Source of the DNA: Shewanella sp. OPT22
GTDB taxonomy: Bacteria; Pseudomonadota; Gammaproteobacteria; Enterobacterales; Shewanellaceae
NCBI RefSeq assembly: GCF_004168585.1
Contig: NZ_PGVH01000002.1
Location: 124,001-188,000, forward strand
DNA length: 64,000 nt
Direction: 5' to 3'
Shown here piece by piece: positions 46,690 to 55,900 of the stretch. Made by a program: the position numbers and the translations under genes. Each line of letters begins with the position of its first letter. The first letter of the stretch is position 1. The notes beneath the pieces are model-generated. The model saw nothing but the letters and a program-made list of their open reading frames with translations. It had not been told where the DNA came from and ran no database searches.

Positions 46690-48093
46690 TTAGGTTCTGC
46701 CATATTTATCTTCATAACGCACAATATCGTCTTCACCTAAGTAAGAGCCTGACTGCACTTCAATCAACTCAAGATTTACAAGACCCGGATTTTCCAGTGC
46801 ATGAATACTCCCAACTGGGATATATGTTGATTGGTTTTCAGTAAGAAGAATTTCTTCATTATCTTTTGTGACTTTAGCTGTTCCCTTAACAACGACCCAA
46901 TGTTCGGCACGGTGATGATGCATTTGCAATGACAACTTTGCACCAGGCTTAACGGTAATACGTTTTACTTGGAAACGATCGCCAGTATCAATGCAATCAT
47001 ACTTACCCCAAGGTCGATAAACTTTGCGGCTACTTTTCGCTTCAATTCGACCTTGAGCATTCAGCTCATTAACCACTTGTTTTACCTTTTGAACTTCAGA
47101 GCGTTTTGATACTAATAAAGCATCTTTCGTGTCGACAATGACAACATCGTCCAAACCTATCGTTGCGACCAACTTATCATTTGCTGAAATAAAGGAGTTA
47201 TTAGTGTCTATGGTCAGCACATCACCTTTACAGGAATTGCCGTTTTTGTCTTTATTCTCAATATTCCAAAGTGCTGACCAACTCCCCACGTCACTCCAAT
47301 CGGCATCTAAGGGCACAACAACAGCACTTTTTGTTTTTTCCATTACTGCATAATCAACAGAGTCACTTGGACAAGTGTCAAAAACGCTTTTATCAAAGCG
47401 AGAAAAATCACTATCAGTTTCTAAGGTTTCGAATGCAGCCTTGCATGCGTTATAGATGTCAGGTCGATGAGTTTCTAACTCATTCAAGAAAACACTGGCT
47501 TTGAACATAAACATGCCACTGTTCCAAAAATATTTACCACTCGCTAAATATTTTTTTGCCGTGTCCAAATCTGGCTTTTCAACAAACTGGTCAACTTTAT
47601 ACCCTTGGTCTAACGCATCACCCGACTTGATATATCCAAAACCAATTTCTGGTGACTTCGGTACAACCCCAAAAGTAACGAGTTTATTTTTATCAGCGGC
47701 TAATGTTGCTTGATGAACGGAGGCAACAAAAGCATCTTCATTCTTGATGATATGGTCGGAAGCTAAAACCAAAAGAATCGGATCTTCACCTTTATTTAGG
47801 CTATCGAAAGCTGCAAGAGCTATGGCTGGTGCCGTATTTTTTACTGTAGGCTCAAGTAGAATATTCGAATTACTTGAACGTTGAGTCCTTAATTGTTCTG
47901 CGACAACAAAACGATGCTGCTCATTACAAATGATCGTAGGTGTTTGATGATCAATGTTAACCAATCGCTTTAACGTCGCTTGTAACATCGTGCTTTCACC
48001 ATCTAATGATAAAAACTGTTTAGGAAATAATTCTCGAGATAACGGCCATAATCGAGTACCAGAGCCACCAGCCATTATTATTGGTTTTATCAT
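46690..48093 (-). CDS. manC: Mannose-1-phosphate guanylyltransferase / mannose-6-phosphate isomerase
   Basis: 467 residues from the ATG at 48093 (AGGG six bases upstream). Guanylyltransferase domain [25 protein letters not shown] and FWNSGMFMF, then a C-terminal cupin (about residues 360-460) with [20 protein letters not shown]. This bifunctional type makes GDP-mannose together with manB; products feed surface polysaccharide synthesis. No polysaccharide genes follow within the window, so the pair may stand alone. Confidence 0.94.
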   Translation of the reverse strand: MIKPIIMAGGSGTRLWPLSRELFPKQFLSLDGESTMLQATLKRLVNIDHQTPTIICNEQHRFVVAEQLRTQRSSNSNILLEPTVKNTAPAIALAAFDSLNKGEDPILLVLASDHIIKNEDAFVASVHQATLAADKNKLVTFGVVPKSPEIGFGYIKSGDALDQGYKVDQFVEKPDLDTAKKYLASGKYFWNSGMFMFKASVFLNELETHRPDIYNACKAAFETLETDSDFSRFDKSVFDTCPSDSVDYAVMEKTKSAVVVPLDADWSDVGSWSALWNIENKDKNGNSCKGDVLTIDTNNSFISANDKLVATIGLDDVVIVDTKDALLVSKRSEVQKVKQVVNELNAQGRIEAKSSRKVYRPWGKYDCIDTGDRFQVKRITVKPGAKLSLQMHHHRAEHWVVVKGTAKVTKDNEEILLTENQSTYIPVGSIHALENPGLVNLELIEVQSGSYLGEDDIVRYEDKYGRT

Positions 48094-48238
48094 AGTCATC
48101 CCTAGAAGCTATTTAACAATGCACTTACAAATGTTTCAGTTGTTTAAAGAGACACTAGGACAACAGAATTTCTTTCATTAAAAAGGTGATTAAACACTAT
48201 GGTTGATGACATTCAAAAATACATTCAAGTAAATAGAT

Positions 48239-48385
48239 TTGGTTGAAAGTCCTTGGTACAACTTGGCAGTGACCATCACTCAGCCTCTTATCTTGATTAG
48301 CAGTTTGTGAATAAACACTTGTTTTTCCAATCGTATGGCACTTTGAATCCATTTTCGGTTAATAAAACTTCAGGACTTCAACCAA
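48239..48385. repeat. Inverted repeat pair upstream of manC
   Basis: TTGGTTGAAAGTCCT (48239-48253) and AGGACTTCAACCAA (48372-48385) are inverted copies differing by one inserted A, enclosing about 118 bases. They could be the ends of a small non-autonomous element or a long-range stem. Confidence 0.5.
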
Positions 48386-48608
48386 TTTTGATTCACTGTT
48401 GCTTACCACTTCATCTAAAGCGATAATTAAAAAAATAAATGCCGATTTTTAATTTTGATGGCTAATTTTAGTAATCTTCCAATTATGATGTGTGTTTTGA
48501 CTCATCGTTAAATCGTAGCGCACAAATATCGACAGAAATGCACAGAAAAATAATATCAACTCTGCCAAAAAATAGTTACAAAGAAGTTGCCAACAATAAA
48601 GGATAATC

Positions 48609-48674
48609 ATGAACAAAAGCGAACAGCCAACTTTATTGTGGCACGACTATGAGCTTTGTTACTTATTGAATTGA
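48609..48674 (+). pseudogene. sbcB: 5' remnant of sbcB (exodeoxyribonuclease I)
   Basis: The ATG at 48609, preceded by an AAGGA ribosome site, encodes MNKSEQPTLLWHDYE, which matches the N-terminus of exonuclease I (QPT-x-LWHDYETFG, including the first exonuclease Asp and Glu). After Glu15 the match stops abruptly: the next residues are LCYLLN and then a stop at 48674. This is the first 15 codons of sbcB with its translation signals, cut off. The rest of sbcB is not in the window, so either the gene was interrupted here by the accessory region or this is a duplicated integration end. Confidence 0.6.
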
Positions 48675-48887
48675 AATATAAAGATAAAAATTATGGTAAA
48701 TAGTATTTGATGCACTTCTTGATGCACATGTAAAAATGTAGAAAAATTATTTTTTAACAATCATCCCTCAAGAACACAAAAGTACTCAGTAACAACTTTT
48801 AAGGGCAACATCAGTTACACTCAATGACTCACACGAATTAACATGTTGATAAGTTAGAGGTTTTAGAAACTTATCTAATTTATTCCT

Positions 48888-49017
48888 GGGTAACCTTCAG
48901 GGTAACCAAGGGGTAATATAGTTACCCAATTAAAGATAACCTTCATAAAATTTAAAATCGATGTAAATCAAGAACATTACTTTTGAGTTACTTTAGATTA
49001 CCCCAAAAAGGTAATCT
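48888..49017. repeat. Clustered GGTAACC repeats and adjacent hairpin
   Basis: GGGTAACC occurs at 48888 and 48900, GGGGTAAT at 48910, and the inverted form GTTACCC at 48921, spaced 10-12 bases apart, close to one helical turn. About 70 bases further on, AGATTACC (48995) and GGTAATCT (49010-49017) form an eight-bp hairpin of the same core. The phasing suggests protein binding, but no protein is assigned. Confidence 0.5.
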
Positions 49018-49224
49018 GTAATTAATATATTAATCATAACTTTAAAGTAAGTTTCGGGAGAGATTACCATTGTTACTTTAAGAGACAGGTAGATTTAACT
49101 CTACTCATCGATTTTAATTTTTAAATGAAACTATTGGCAGATGCATATTACTTTGACGTGCCACCAATTAAAAACGTTAATTACCCAAGAAATATTAACT
49201 CATCAAGCTACGCTCGGAGCTCTT

Positions 49225-49410
49225 TTAATTCGTGATAATCATTCTATCTAACCTACAAAACTCTTCTCCACTTTCAGAGGCTCGAACAGTAACAAGCTTT
49301 ACTTTAACGCTGTGCGTATCCTTCCAAGACGCATAGGTATCAGAAGAAACAAGAGCAGTCAAAACTATAAGGGCTTTAAAAAATTCAACATTATAATTAT
49401 CTCGTTTCAT
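49225..49410 (-). CDS. Small secreted protein, probably a truncated family member
   Basis: 61 residues with a signal peptide (hydrophobic residues 11-20, cleavage near TYA-S). The mature part, starting around VKVKLVTVRASESGEEFC, resembles the first half of the neighbouring small secreted proteins (49514-49888, 49906-50220, 60654-60989, 61182-61505), ending soon after the first cysteine. It is either shortened or a remnant. Confidence 0.45.
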   Translation of the reverse strand: MKRDNYNVEFFKALIVLTALVSSDTYASWKDTHSVKVKLVTVRASESGEEFCRLDRMIITN

Positions 49411-49513
49411 TCAATTCAGATATCAAAAGGCTAAGTTATAATAATTGCGTAAAGTAATGAATGAAATTTAAATATCATTGTTTTTAAAAGATCATTTTAC
49501 ATAAACTAAACAT

Positions 49514-49888
49514 CTAATAATTTACATACCTAATCACAGCAGAGTTCCAACTATTCCACCCATCACACGTTAAAGGTACTTGTTCACCATCAAAATGAAC
49601 TCTTGAAATAGTTGCTCCTGTAGCTTTGGCTGATAAAAACATTGCAAACACGGCTTTACAGGTCTCAGGCCCCATTTTATATGCGGCTCCGGGAACACTC
49701 CATTCAACCTCTGGATTGCAAAAGAAAACCGGAGTATTCATATTTTCTAGCTGAACCATGAGCTTATTATTAGCGTGATAGGCGATTTTCTTTACTTTGG
49801 TATTTTCACAAACTAATGTTCCTGAGTATGCATTGACACTTAGCAGAAAACTCATTAGTAGAGGTTTTATCTTTATTTTTTGAATCAT
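49514..49888 (-). CDS. Small secreted cysteine-containing protein
   Basis: 124 residues, AGGG ribosome site, signal peptide ending near VNAYS-G. Four cysteines in the mature chain (LVCENTKV, FFCNPEVEW, ETCKAVF, LTCDGWNS). The layout is a beta strand near the N-terminus, central Cys, an Ala-rich helix (AVFAMFLSAKATGATI), then a final Cys and a strand ending in IRYVNY. Same layout as the other small proteins in this region; no named family recognised. Confidence 0.65.
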   Translation of the reverse strand: MIQKIKIKPLLMSFLLSVNAYSGTLVCENTKVKKIAYHANNKLMVQLENMNTPVFFCNPEVEWSVPGAAYKMGPETCKAVFAMFLSAKATGATISRVHFDGEQVPLTCDGWNSWNSAVIRYVNY

Positions 49889-49905
49889 GATTTTCCCTAA
49901 TGATC

Positions 49906-50220
49906 TTAATCTTTGAGATATATTCCAATGAGTTTACCTTGATTGTTATAGTTGCAACCGTCAAATCTTCCCTGTACTTTTTTATTACTCAATTGGGCAG
50001 CTATTAAGATTGCCATAATAGTGTCGTATTTAGGGTGCTGAGTAGGAATATAATACCTGTAACCCGAGCAACCTGTAGCGACTAAATCGACATAAGTTGA
50101 ACCACTTGCGCTATAAATATGAATATTTTTGGGCACTACAGGTATAGTTGTTGCAGGTGTGGCCTGAAGTGAAAAACTGCATATTAAAAGAAGAGGCAAT
50201 AAAAATTTATATTTATTCAT
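49906..50220 (-). CDS. Small secreted cysteine-containing protein
   Basis: 104 residues with GGAA eight bases upstream of the ATG and a clear signal peptide (KFLLPLLLICSFSLQA). The mature part has the strand NIHIYSASGSTYVDLV, a Cys (ATGCSGY), an Ala-rich helix (IMAILIAAQLSNKKV), a second Cys (FDGCNYN) and a terminal strand LIGIYLKD. 17 bases separate it from the preceding family member, so the two are probably one operon. Confidence 0.68.
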   Translation of the reverse strand: MNKYKFLLPLLLICSFSLQATPATTIPVVPKNIHIYSASGSTYVDLVATGCSGYRYYIPTQHPKYDTIMAILIAAQLSNKKVQGRFDGCNYNNQGKLIGIYLKD

Positions 50221-50550
50221 TTTATAATTCCATTTACTCAGAACGTAGAAAAGAGTGAGTTACTGCCATAGCCTAATATAGCTAACAATTGAACGATTAC
50301 CTTCACCCTTTCCCTTTCAGTGAAAAGCAATATTATCATGAGTGGTAAATACTGTTAACACAAAAACAAATTTACGATTTGCTTCTGAATCTAATTGATA
50401 TATTAATGCTCTTTTTCTAGGGATTAGGCTTTTTACCGCAAAACCAATTGAAGTTAAACTAATTAAACTCAATGTAAACAATGTGTTACCTTCATCTCCA
50501 ACTTCGACCCTTCTAAATTTTAATAAATTAAATTATAGGTTAAAGACGGT
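50221..50550. other. 330-base intergenic stretch
   Basis: AT-rich, between the small secreted protein gene and the transposase. No coding frame, hairpin or known site is convincing; it may hold the promoter of the minus-strand small genes. Confidence 0.4.
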
Positions 50551-51528
50551 TCAGCCAGCCTCAAAATATATATTGCAGTTAGCCACATTTTGTCTTCGTT
50601 TCAACTTTACATTTTCAGTATAACCAGTAAGCGACCGAATACATCCAACCGGGCCGCTAAATAACTGTTCAAAATCGCTACAAAGCTTCAGCCAGTTATC
50701 GTTTTTGATGTTTAATCTTTGTAAAATATGTTTACTTGCTTGAATAGCCCCAAGTTTATCATCACGGAAACTGCGACCTGTTTCTTCTACTAACACTAAA
50801 TAATCTTCTAGATGGAACGCTATCCCTTTTGACATATTTACTTTTTCGTTTCCAATAAATGGAAGCAATGGTTTGGGTTGTTTTCCACTCAACGTAGACT
50901 CAACCCTTTTGCGTATACTTGTATATTGTGATGCTTCCGGGGTATCTGCCATAATTGCACGAATAGGGTTTAAATCAACATAAGCCATACATGCTAAAAT
51001 TGCAGATTCATCAAGCAAGGGTTGAGACTTAAAACGCCCTTCCCAAAATCGACCTGTGCAGTTATCTTCTCTATTGGCCATGCGTGCAATGGGCTCATTT
51101 AAACTGCGCATGAACCAACTAATATCACTTAAACGATTCCGGTAATTGTCAATTACTTTTTGTAACTGTTTTTTATCCCATTTCGATAATGATTCATTTT
51201 TGACAAACCTGTGAGTTAATAGCGTACCCTTAAACAAACGATGCCAACGCTCAACAACCTGCAAGTCGGTCAGTTTTATAGATTCTTCTACATCAACTCT
51301 GAGGACAATATGCACGTGATTCGACATTACAGCGTAAGCACAAATATCAATTGAAAAAACTTCAGTAAGTTCTAATAGTCTAGTTTCAACCCACTCTCTA
51401 CGGTGCTCATAGCATTTGCCAGAATAAGAATCCTTTCCACATAAAAAAGCCCTTCTAACACAGCGGGAAACGCAGTGGTAAAAAGGCGTATCGTCAACAC
51501 TCACGATCGTTTTTCTAGCCTTTGGCAT
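50551..51528 (-). CDS. REP-associated tyrosine (Y1) transposase
   Basis: 325 residues of the IS200/IS605-like Y1 transposase superfamily, long REP-associated subgroup. The HUH motif lies in MSNHVHIVLRV, and the C-terminal NCTGRFWEGRFKSQPLLDE and AYVDLNPIRA blocks are typical. Such proteins are common in marine gammaproteobacteria, often as single copies without clear IS ends; none were identified here. Confidence 0.9.
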   Translation of the reverse strand: MPKARKTIVSVDDTPFYHCVSRCVRRAFLCGKDSYSGKCYEHRREWVETRLLELTEVFSIDICAYAVMSNHVHIVLRVDVEESIKLTDLQVVERWHRLFKGTLLTHRFVKNESLSKWDKKQLQKVIDNYRNRLSDISWFMRSLNEPIARMANREDNCTGRFWEGRFKSQPLLDESAILACMAYVDLNPIRAIMADTPEASQYTSIRKRVESTLSGKQPKPLLPFIGNEKVNMSKGIAFHLEDYLVLVEETGRSFRDDKLGAIQASKHILQRLNIKNDNWLKLCSDFEQLFSGPVGCIRSLTGYTENVKLKRRQNVANCNIYFEAG

Positions 51529-51595
51529 TGTTCTGACATCCTTGTCTAATTAACTTTTTATAAGCCTAGACAACGAATTTCAATACCGCAAATAA

Positions 51596-51967
51596 TTGTG
51601 GGTGTCTTATTTATTTTCTGCTGGGTTGATCGTGCACAGTGATCGAGGTTCACAATATGCGAGTAAGCAATATCGCAATCTGCTTAAAAGTAATGAGTTT
51701 GTTGGCAGTATGAGCCGCAAAGGGAACTGCTGGGATAATGCTGTAGCAGAAAGCTTTTTCGGTAGTTTGAAGCAAGAGCGAGTTCAGTGGCGAAGTTATC
51801 AAACTCGGCATGAAGCTCAACAAGATATTTTGAGTTACATAACGATGTTCTATAACAGCGACCGTTTGCACTCTACGCTTGGTTATTTGAGTCCAAATGG
51901 TTTCGAAGCACAAGCAATAGATTTAAAGAAAGTCTCTTAACTGAGGTGTCTAAATTTAGTTGACCAC
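51596..51967 (+). mobile_element. Truncated IS3-family element (3' end)
   Basis: The frame 51596-51940 encodes the C-terminal integrase core of an IS3-family OrfB: LIVHSDRGSQYASKQYR, SMSRKGNCWDNAVAESFF (DDE glutamate) and YNSDRLHSTLGYLSPNGFE. The N-terminal two thirds, with the first Asp and the whole OrfA, are missing. The right end reads TGTCTAAATTTAGTTGACCA (51945-51964), typical of IS3 terminal repeats. No left copy was found upstream, so this is a solo remnant. Confidence 0.82.
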
Positions 51968-51973
51968 GTCATA

Positions 51974-52900
51974 TTATTTCTCTTTAAAAGATGGAAAGTA
52001 CATCTTTATTAAAAAGTCAAATTCTTTAGAACAAAATCGGCTACTTTGATTACATAAACTTTTTTTCGTAGCACCTTTCATAAGAAGGTAATTTATCGTT
52101 TCAATATCATTAATTCTAATAGCTATCGATAGTGGTGTATTACCACTTTGATCAACTATGTTTAAATTGATATTGTCATTTATATACGCTTTTACTAAGG
52201 CTAGTTTTTTTCTCAAGATAAGATAAAACAGAGGTGTTCTTCCTTGATTATCTTCATAATTTAATAGTAAAGGATCATTCTTAATATACTTCAGAGCTTC
52301 ATCGTATTTTCTCCAGCTAATCAATTCATGCACTCTTTTTCCTATCGGCAAGATCGAATTAAGGTTCATTGGTGAAAAATCTACTATTTCTTCGTTCTTG
52401 ATATTACTCTCAACTACAATAGAGTCGTTAGACAAACTATATTTTGGTATCAAGAGGTTAGAGTACTGACCTAAAGCTCTACCTGATAAATCATAATGTT
52501 GCCCAGTACAAGGATCAACCAAACCTTGTTTTGTTACTGATAATCTACATAAAGATTCAACAGATATACCTAATAGTAATAATCTTTTCTGATCAAGAGA
52601 TCTTCCTCTTAGTTTATCTAAGTCTTTAGTGAAAAGAAGAAGATTCGCAACCTCATTACCATATTTATGACTAATTTTTTCAAAAGATTTTAAATAATCA
52701 ATACTCTTTCTGTCTTCATCAAGACTAGTTAATAATTTCATCTGTTCTGGAGTTCTATTAACCAATAACAATGGGAGTCCATGCCAATCATAAAACTTAT
52801 GTTTCCCAACAGTAACAGAATCAAACGTAATAGTCGGTTGAGATAGCCCCCCAAACGAAACTAAGATCAAAAGAATACAAATTCCCTTCAAAATTACCAT
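51974..52900 (-). CDS. Secreted ankyrin-repeat protein with a Rieske-like segment (putative immunity)
   Basis: 308 residues with a signal peptide (ICILLILVSFGGLSQ). The C-terminal ~120 residues carry two to three ankyrin repeats (NYEDNQGRTPLFYLIL, NIVDQSGNTPLSIAI). The middle has DPCTGQHYDLSGR with NLLIPKY, the pattern of the second half of a Rieske domain, but the iron ligand histidines are absent. The gene overlaps the 3' end of the giant RHS gene by seven bases, so it is translationally coupled. Immunity against that RHS C-terminus is the natural reading and is not shown. Confidence 0.72.
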   Translation of the reverse strand: MVILKGICILLILVSFGGLSQPTITFDSVTVGKHKFYDWHGLPLLLVNRTPEQMKLLTSLDEDRKSIDYLKSFEKISHKYGNEVANLLLFTKDLDKLRGRSLDQKRLLLLGISVESLCRLSVTKQGLVDPCTGQHYDLSGRALGQYSNLLIPKYSLSNDSIVVESNIKNEEIVDFSPMNLNSILPIGKRVHELISWRKYDEALKYIKNDPLLLNYEDNQGRTPLFYLILRKKLALVKAYINDNINLNIVDQSGNTPLSIAIRINDIETINYLLMKGATKKSLCNQSSRFCSKEFDFLIKMYFPSFKEK

Positions 52901-55900
52901 CTTTTAATTTGTCCATCACATTTCATGATGACAGTACTCGACGCACCACAAGAAAAAGCAACGTTAATATACTTTTCAGCCCCATAAGCAGCAAAGCCTA
53001 TAAGGGGAGCCCTTTGTATAAACCAACCATTTCCTATCAATTTAACTGTATCAATACTTGTTTTTGCAAGATCGAAATGTGGTTTGTCTATGTTAGTTAT
53101 CATTGGGCTTTGTTGGACAAGCTCTCCAGTACATTTTTGCATCGCTTGACACTGAAGGGTGACAGCTCCCATTTCACCATAAACCTTTTCATCTAGAATT
53201 CCTTCTTGGCTCTGAAAAACAATATCTCCATTTTGATCAAGCTCTACATTACCCGCCTTGTCATATCTGGGTTCCATAGTAGATGCATGTTTTTGACGTA
53301 TTCTTTTTAAAGGGTTCCAAGCACTCCTTCCCCGAAGGTCATCATTTAGAAGCCTAGAAAAAGCAGCAGTTAAAGCTCCATTGGCAAACTTCCCACCTGT
53401 AAGCTTAGATAAAGTTCCTCCAATAATCGCGGATTTAATTGCATTCTTTACCCTTTCGAACCCTTTAGGTATATCTTTAAAAATTCCTTTGATCTTACCA
53501 AGAGCTTGAGTTAATCCTGCTGTTAAGAAACCATGCCCAAATTTGCCTCCATTCAATACATTGCTTATTCCACCAGCTGTACCGTGAGCTAGAATTTTTA
53601 ATGGGCCTTTATTCATATAATGAAGTGAGCCAAACATTGCGCCTGTAAAGGCTCCTACAAGCGCACCTCTTAATGAACCTGTTGCAATTCCACCCGCTAC
53701 AAAACCTGTCATTGCACCTAATGCAATTGTATTCGTTACTCCTGTTAATGCTGTTATCGCCCCAGGTAAATATATACTGACAACTACAGCAAGTATGGTT
53801 CTCCAATACTTCTTAATAAACTTGAACAATTTCTTAAAGAAATACCCACTCGGATCGGTATAGGTCAGTGGATTATTCAGCACATAACTATAACGGTTAT
53901 AGTTTTGCAGGTTTTTGGGTGCCTGAATGTTCGGATCAGCCTGTAAAAAACGGGCTAGATTTGGATCGTAGATCCTACCGCCCATTTGAATTATATCTAA
54001 GCTTGGTAACATTTCATGCCCAGTATAACCTCGGAGCATTGGTAATCTAGCTTGAACTAAGCTTTCGCCTTGAAGCTTCATTGGCTTACCAAAAGCAGTA
54101 TAAAAATACTGCTCAAGCACAGAGCCATTCTGACTAGTTATACTTAAGACAGACCCTTGGTGGTCACTATGTTGATACTGAACGTTTTCACTATCACCTG
54201 TGATACTTGATTGATTGCGTTCAACAATAATGTTACCAACTATATATTTATGTTTGGTATTTTCTAAAACGGAATCGTTAAATCGCCTCTCATTCTGATA
54301 AATACCGCCAATATAATGGGTTACATATCTCTTCCAAATATTTTCATCTTGTCGGTAATCAACACGATTAAATACTGAACGGTTATGATTATATTGGTAT
54401 TCAGTATACGCACTACCTTGACTTATCCGATTAGCTTTATCAAAGCCATTATAAGTAAAGGTACGGCTACCATCTGAAGTTGTATTACCATTATCATCAT
54501 AATGAAATTTAGAGTAAGATTTGCCGTCAACAACAGCTGAGTCGAGTCGGTTTACACTCCCAGAATTAACATAGTTGTAATCAGCATGCTTATGGCTTAC
54601 TCCATCATATTGTCTAGATTTTATATTTCCGAAACCATCGTAACTGTATCGCTCGACATATCCATCACTACCGTATGGAGTAAGGGCGCCCTTGCCTATA
54701 TCTAAACGCCTTACTGCCAAACGATTTAAATCGTCATATTCAAAACTCTCATTAAATCCAAGTCTAAGAGTACCTGCATTGAAATAACTGTGAGTTCGTG
54801 ATGTTACATTCCCCTTCTCATCAAACTGACCATAGCTGAGTTGATGTATGAAACTACCCGAACGCTTGAGATCTATAGTATCAATACGTCCAGTTTTCTC
54901 ATCAAATTGCTTAATTTCTTGTGTGCCATTCGCAAAATTTTGATCTGTAATATTACCGAAAACATCCATTGCATTAATATTACGTAAAATTCGGCCACTG
55001 CTGTCACGTTGTGAACTCAAAAAATGATTAGAGTTATAGTGATAGTCAACATAGAAAGTACCATTATTTGATGGATAGTGCTGACGGCTGATTTGACCTA
55101 AACTGTTATATTCAATTTTCGTACTATAACTTGAACCATTTAGAACGAAATCAGTTCTATTAGGCCTTCCGTAATCATCATAAAAATAATGTTCTGTATA
55201 TTCAGTGCCAGCGGTTGTTGAACAACTTGATTGGTTTGACCACTGCTTTATCGATAACGGTTTACCTCTATTATACAAACTAGCATTATTTCCATAAGCC
55301 CAACATGATAGGTTGGTATTATCTTTACGAGAGACCATACGCCCCATACTGTCATACGACATATAGATGGACTGCTGCCTTGCATCAGTTTGTTTTATCA
55401 ACTCTCCAAAACCATTGTACTTGTAAGTCCATAATCCCTTATCTGGATCATTGGTTTGAGTTTTTCGACCATAATCATCATAGTAAGTAGAAATTGTTTG
55501 TTCTTTAGCAACTCCTGCATGATTTAGCGCTTTTGTAACAACTTTTCTAGAATTACCAAAGGCATCATAGTAATAATTAATCGTTTGATTTTCAGGGTCT
55601 GTTCGAGTAATTAGTTTTCCATCTGCTGAGTAGGTATCTTTATATTCGAGCTCTTTCTCGTCTATGATTGTAGTTATAAGTCCATCAATAATCGTGCTGA
55701 CAGATGTTGTGCCCGACTCAGATGGTGATATCTCTCTGTAGACTCTTCCAAGTTTATCGTAAACCCGCTGTGTTGCTGCCACTGGGCTGCTTCCTGAGTA
55801 AGGTGCAGAAACACTGAGCACACGCCCCAAATTATCATATGTGGTATCGACTTTAATCTCAGCAGAGAAGCTTTGTGAACGCTGCTGGCGTTGGCGGCCG

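Larger units (their letters stand above)
48100..49224. other. Gene-free 1.1-kb stretch at the island edge
   Basis: No complete gene is supported here. It contains an inverted repeat (48239-48385), the start of an sbcB gene broken after about 15 codons (48609-48674), and a cluster of GGTAACC-type repeats with a hairpin (48888-49017). Codon use in the residual frames shows no other conserved protein I recognise. It marks the change from chromosomal backbone to the RHS accessory region. Confidence 0.6.

Noticed and set aside
51596-51967. Complete IS3 element
   Set aside because: OrfA and the N-terminal part of OrfB are absent and no left inverted repeat is seen; only a 3' remnant.
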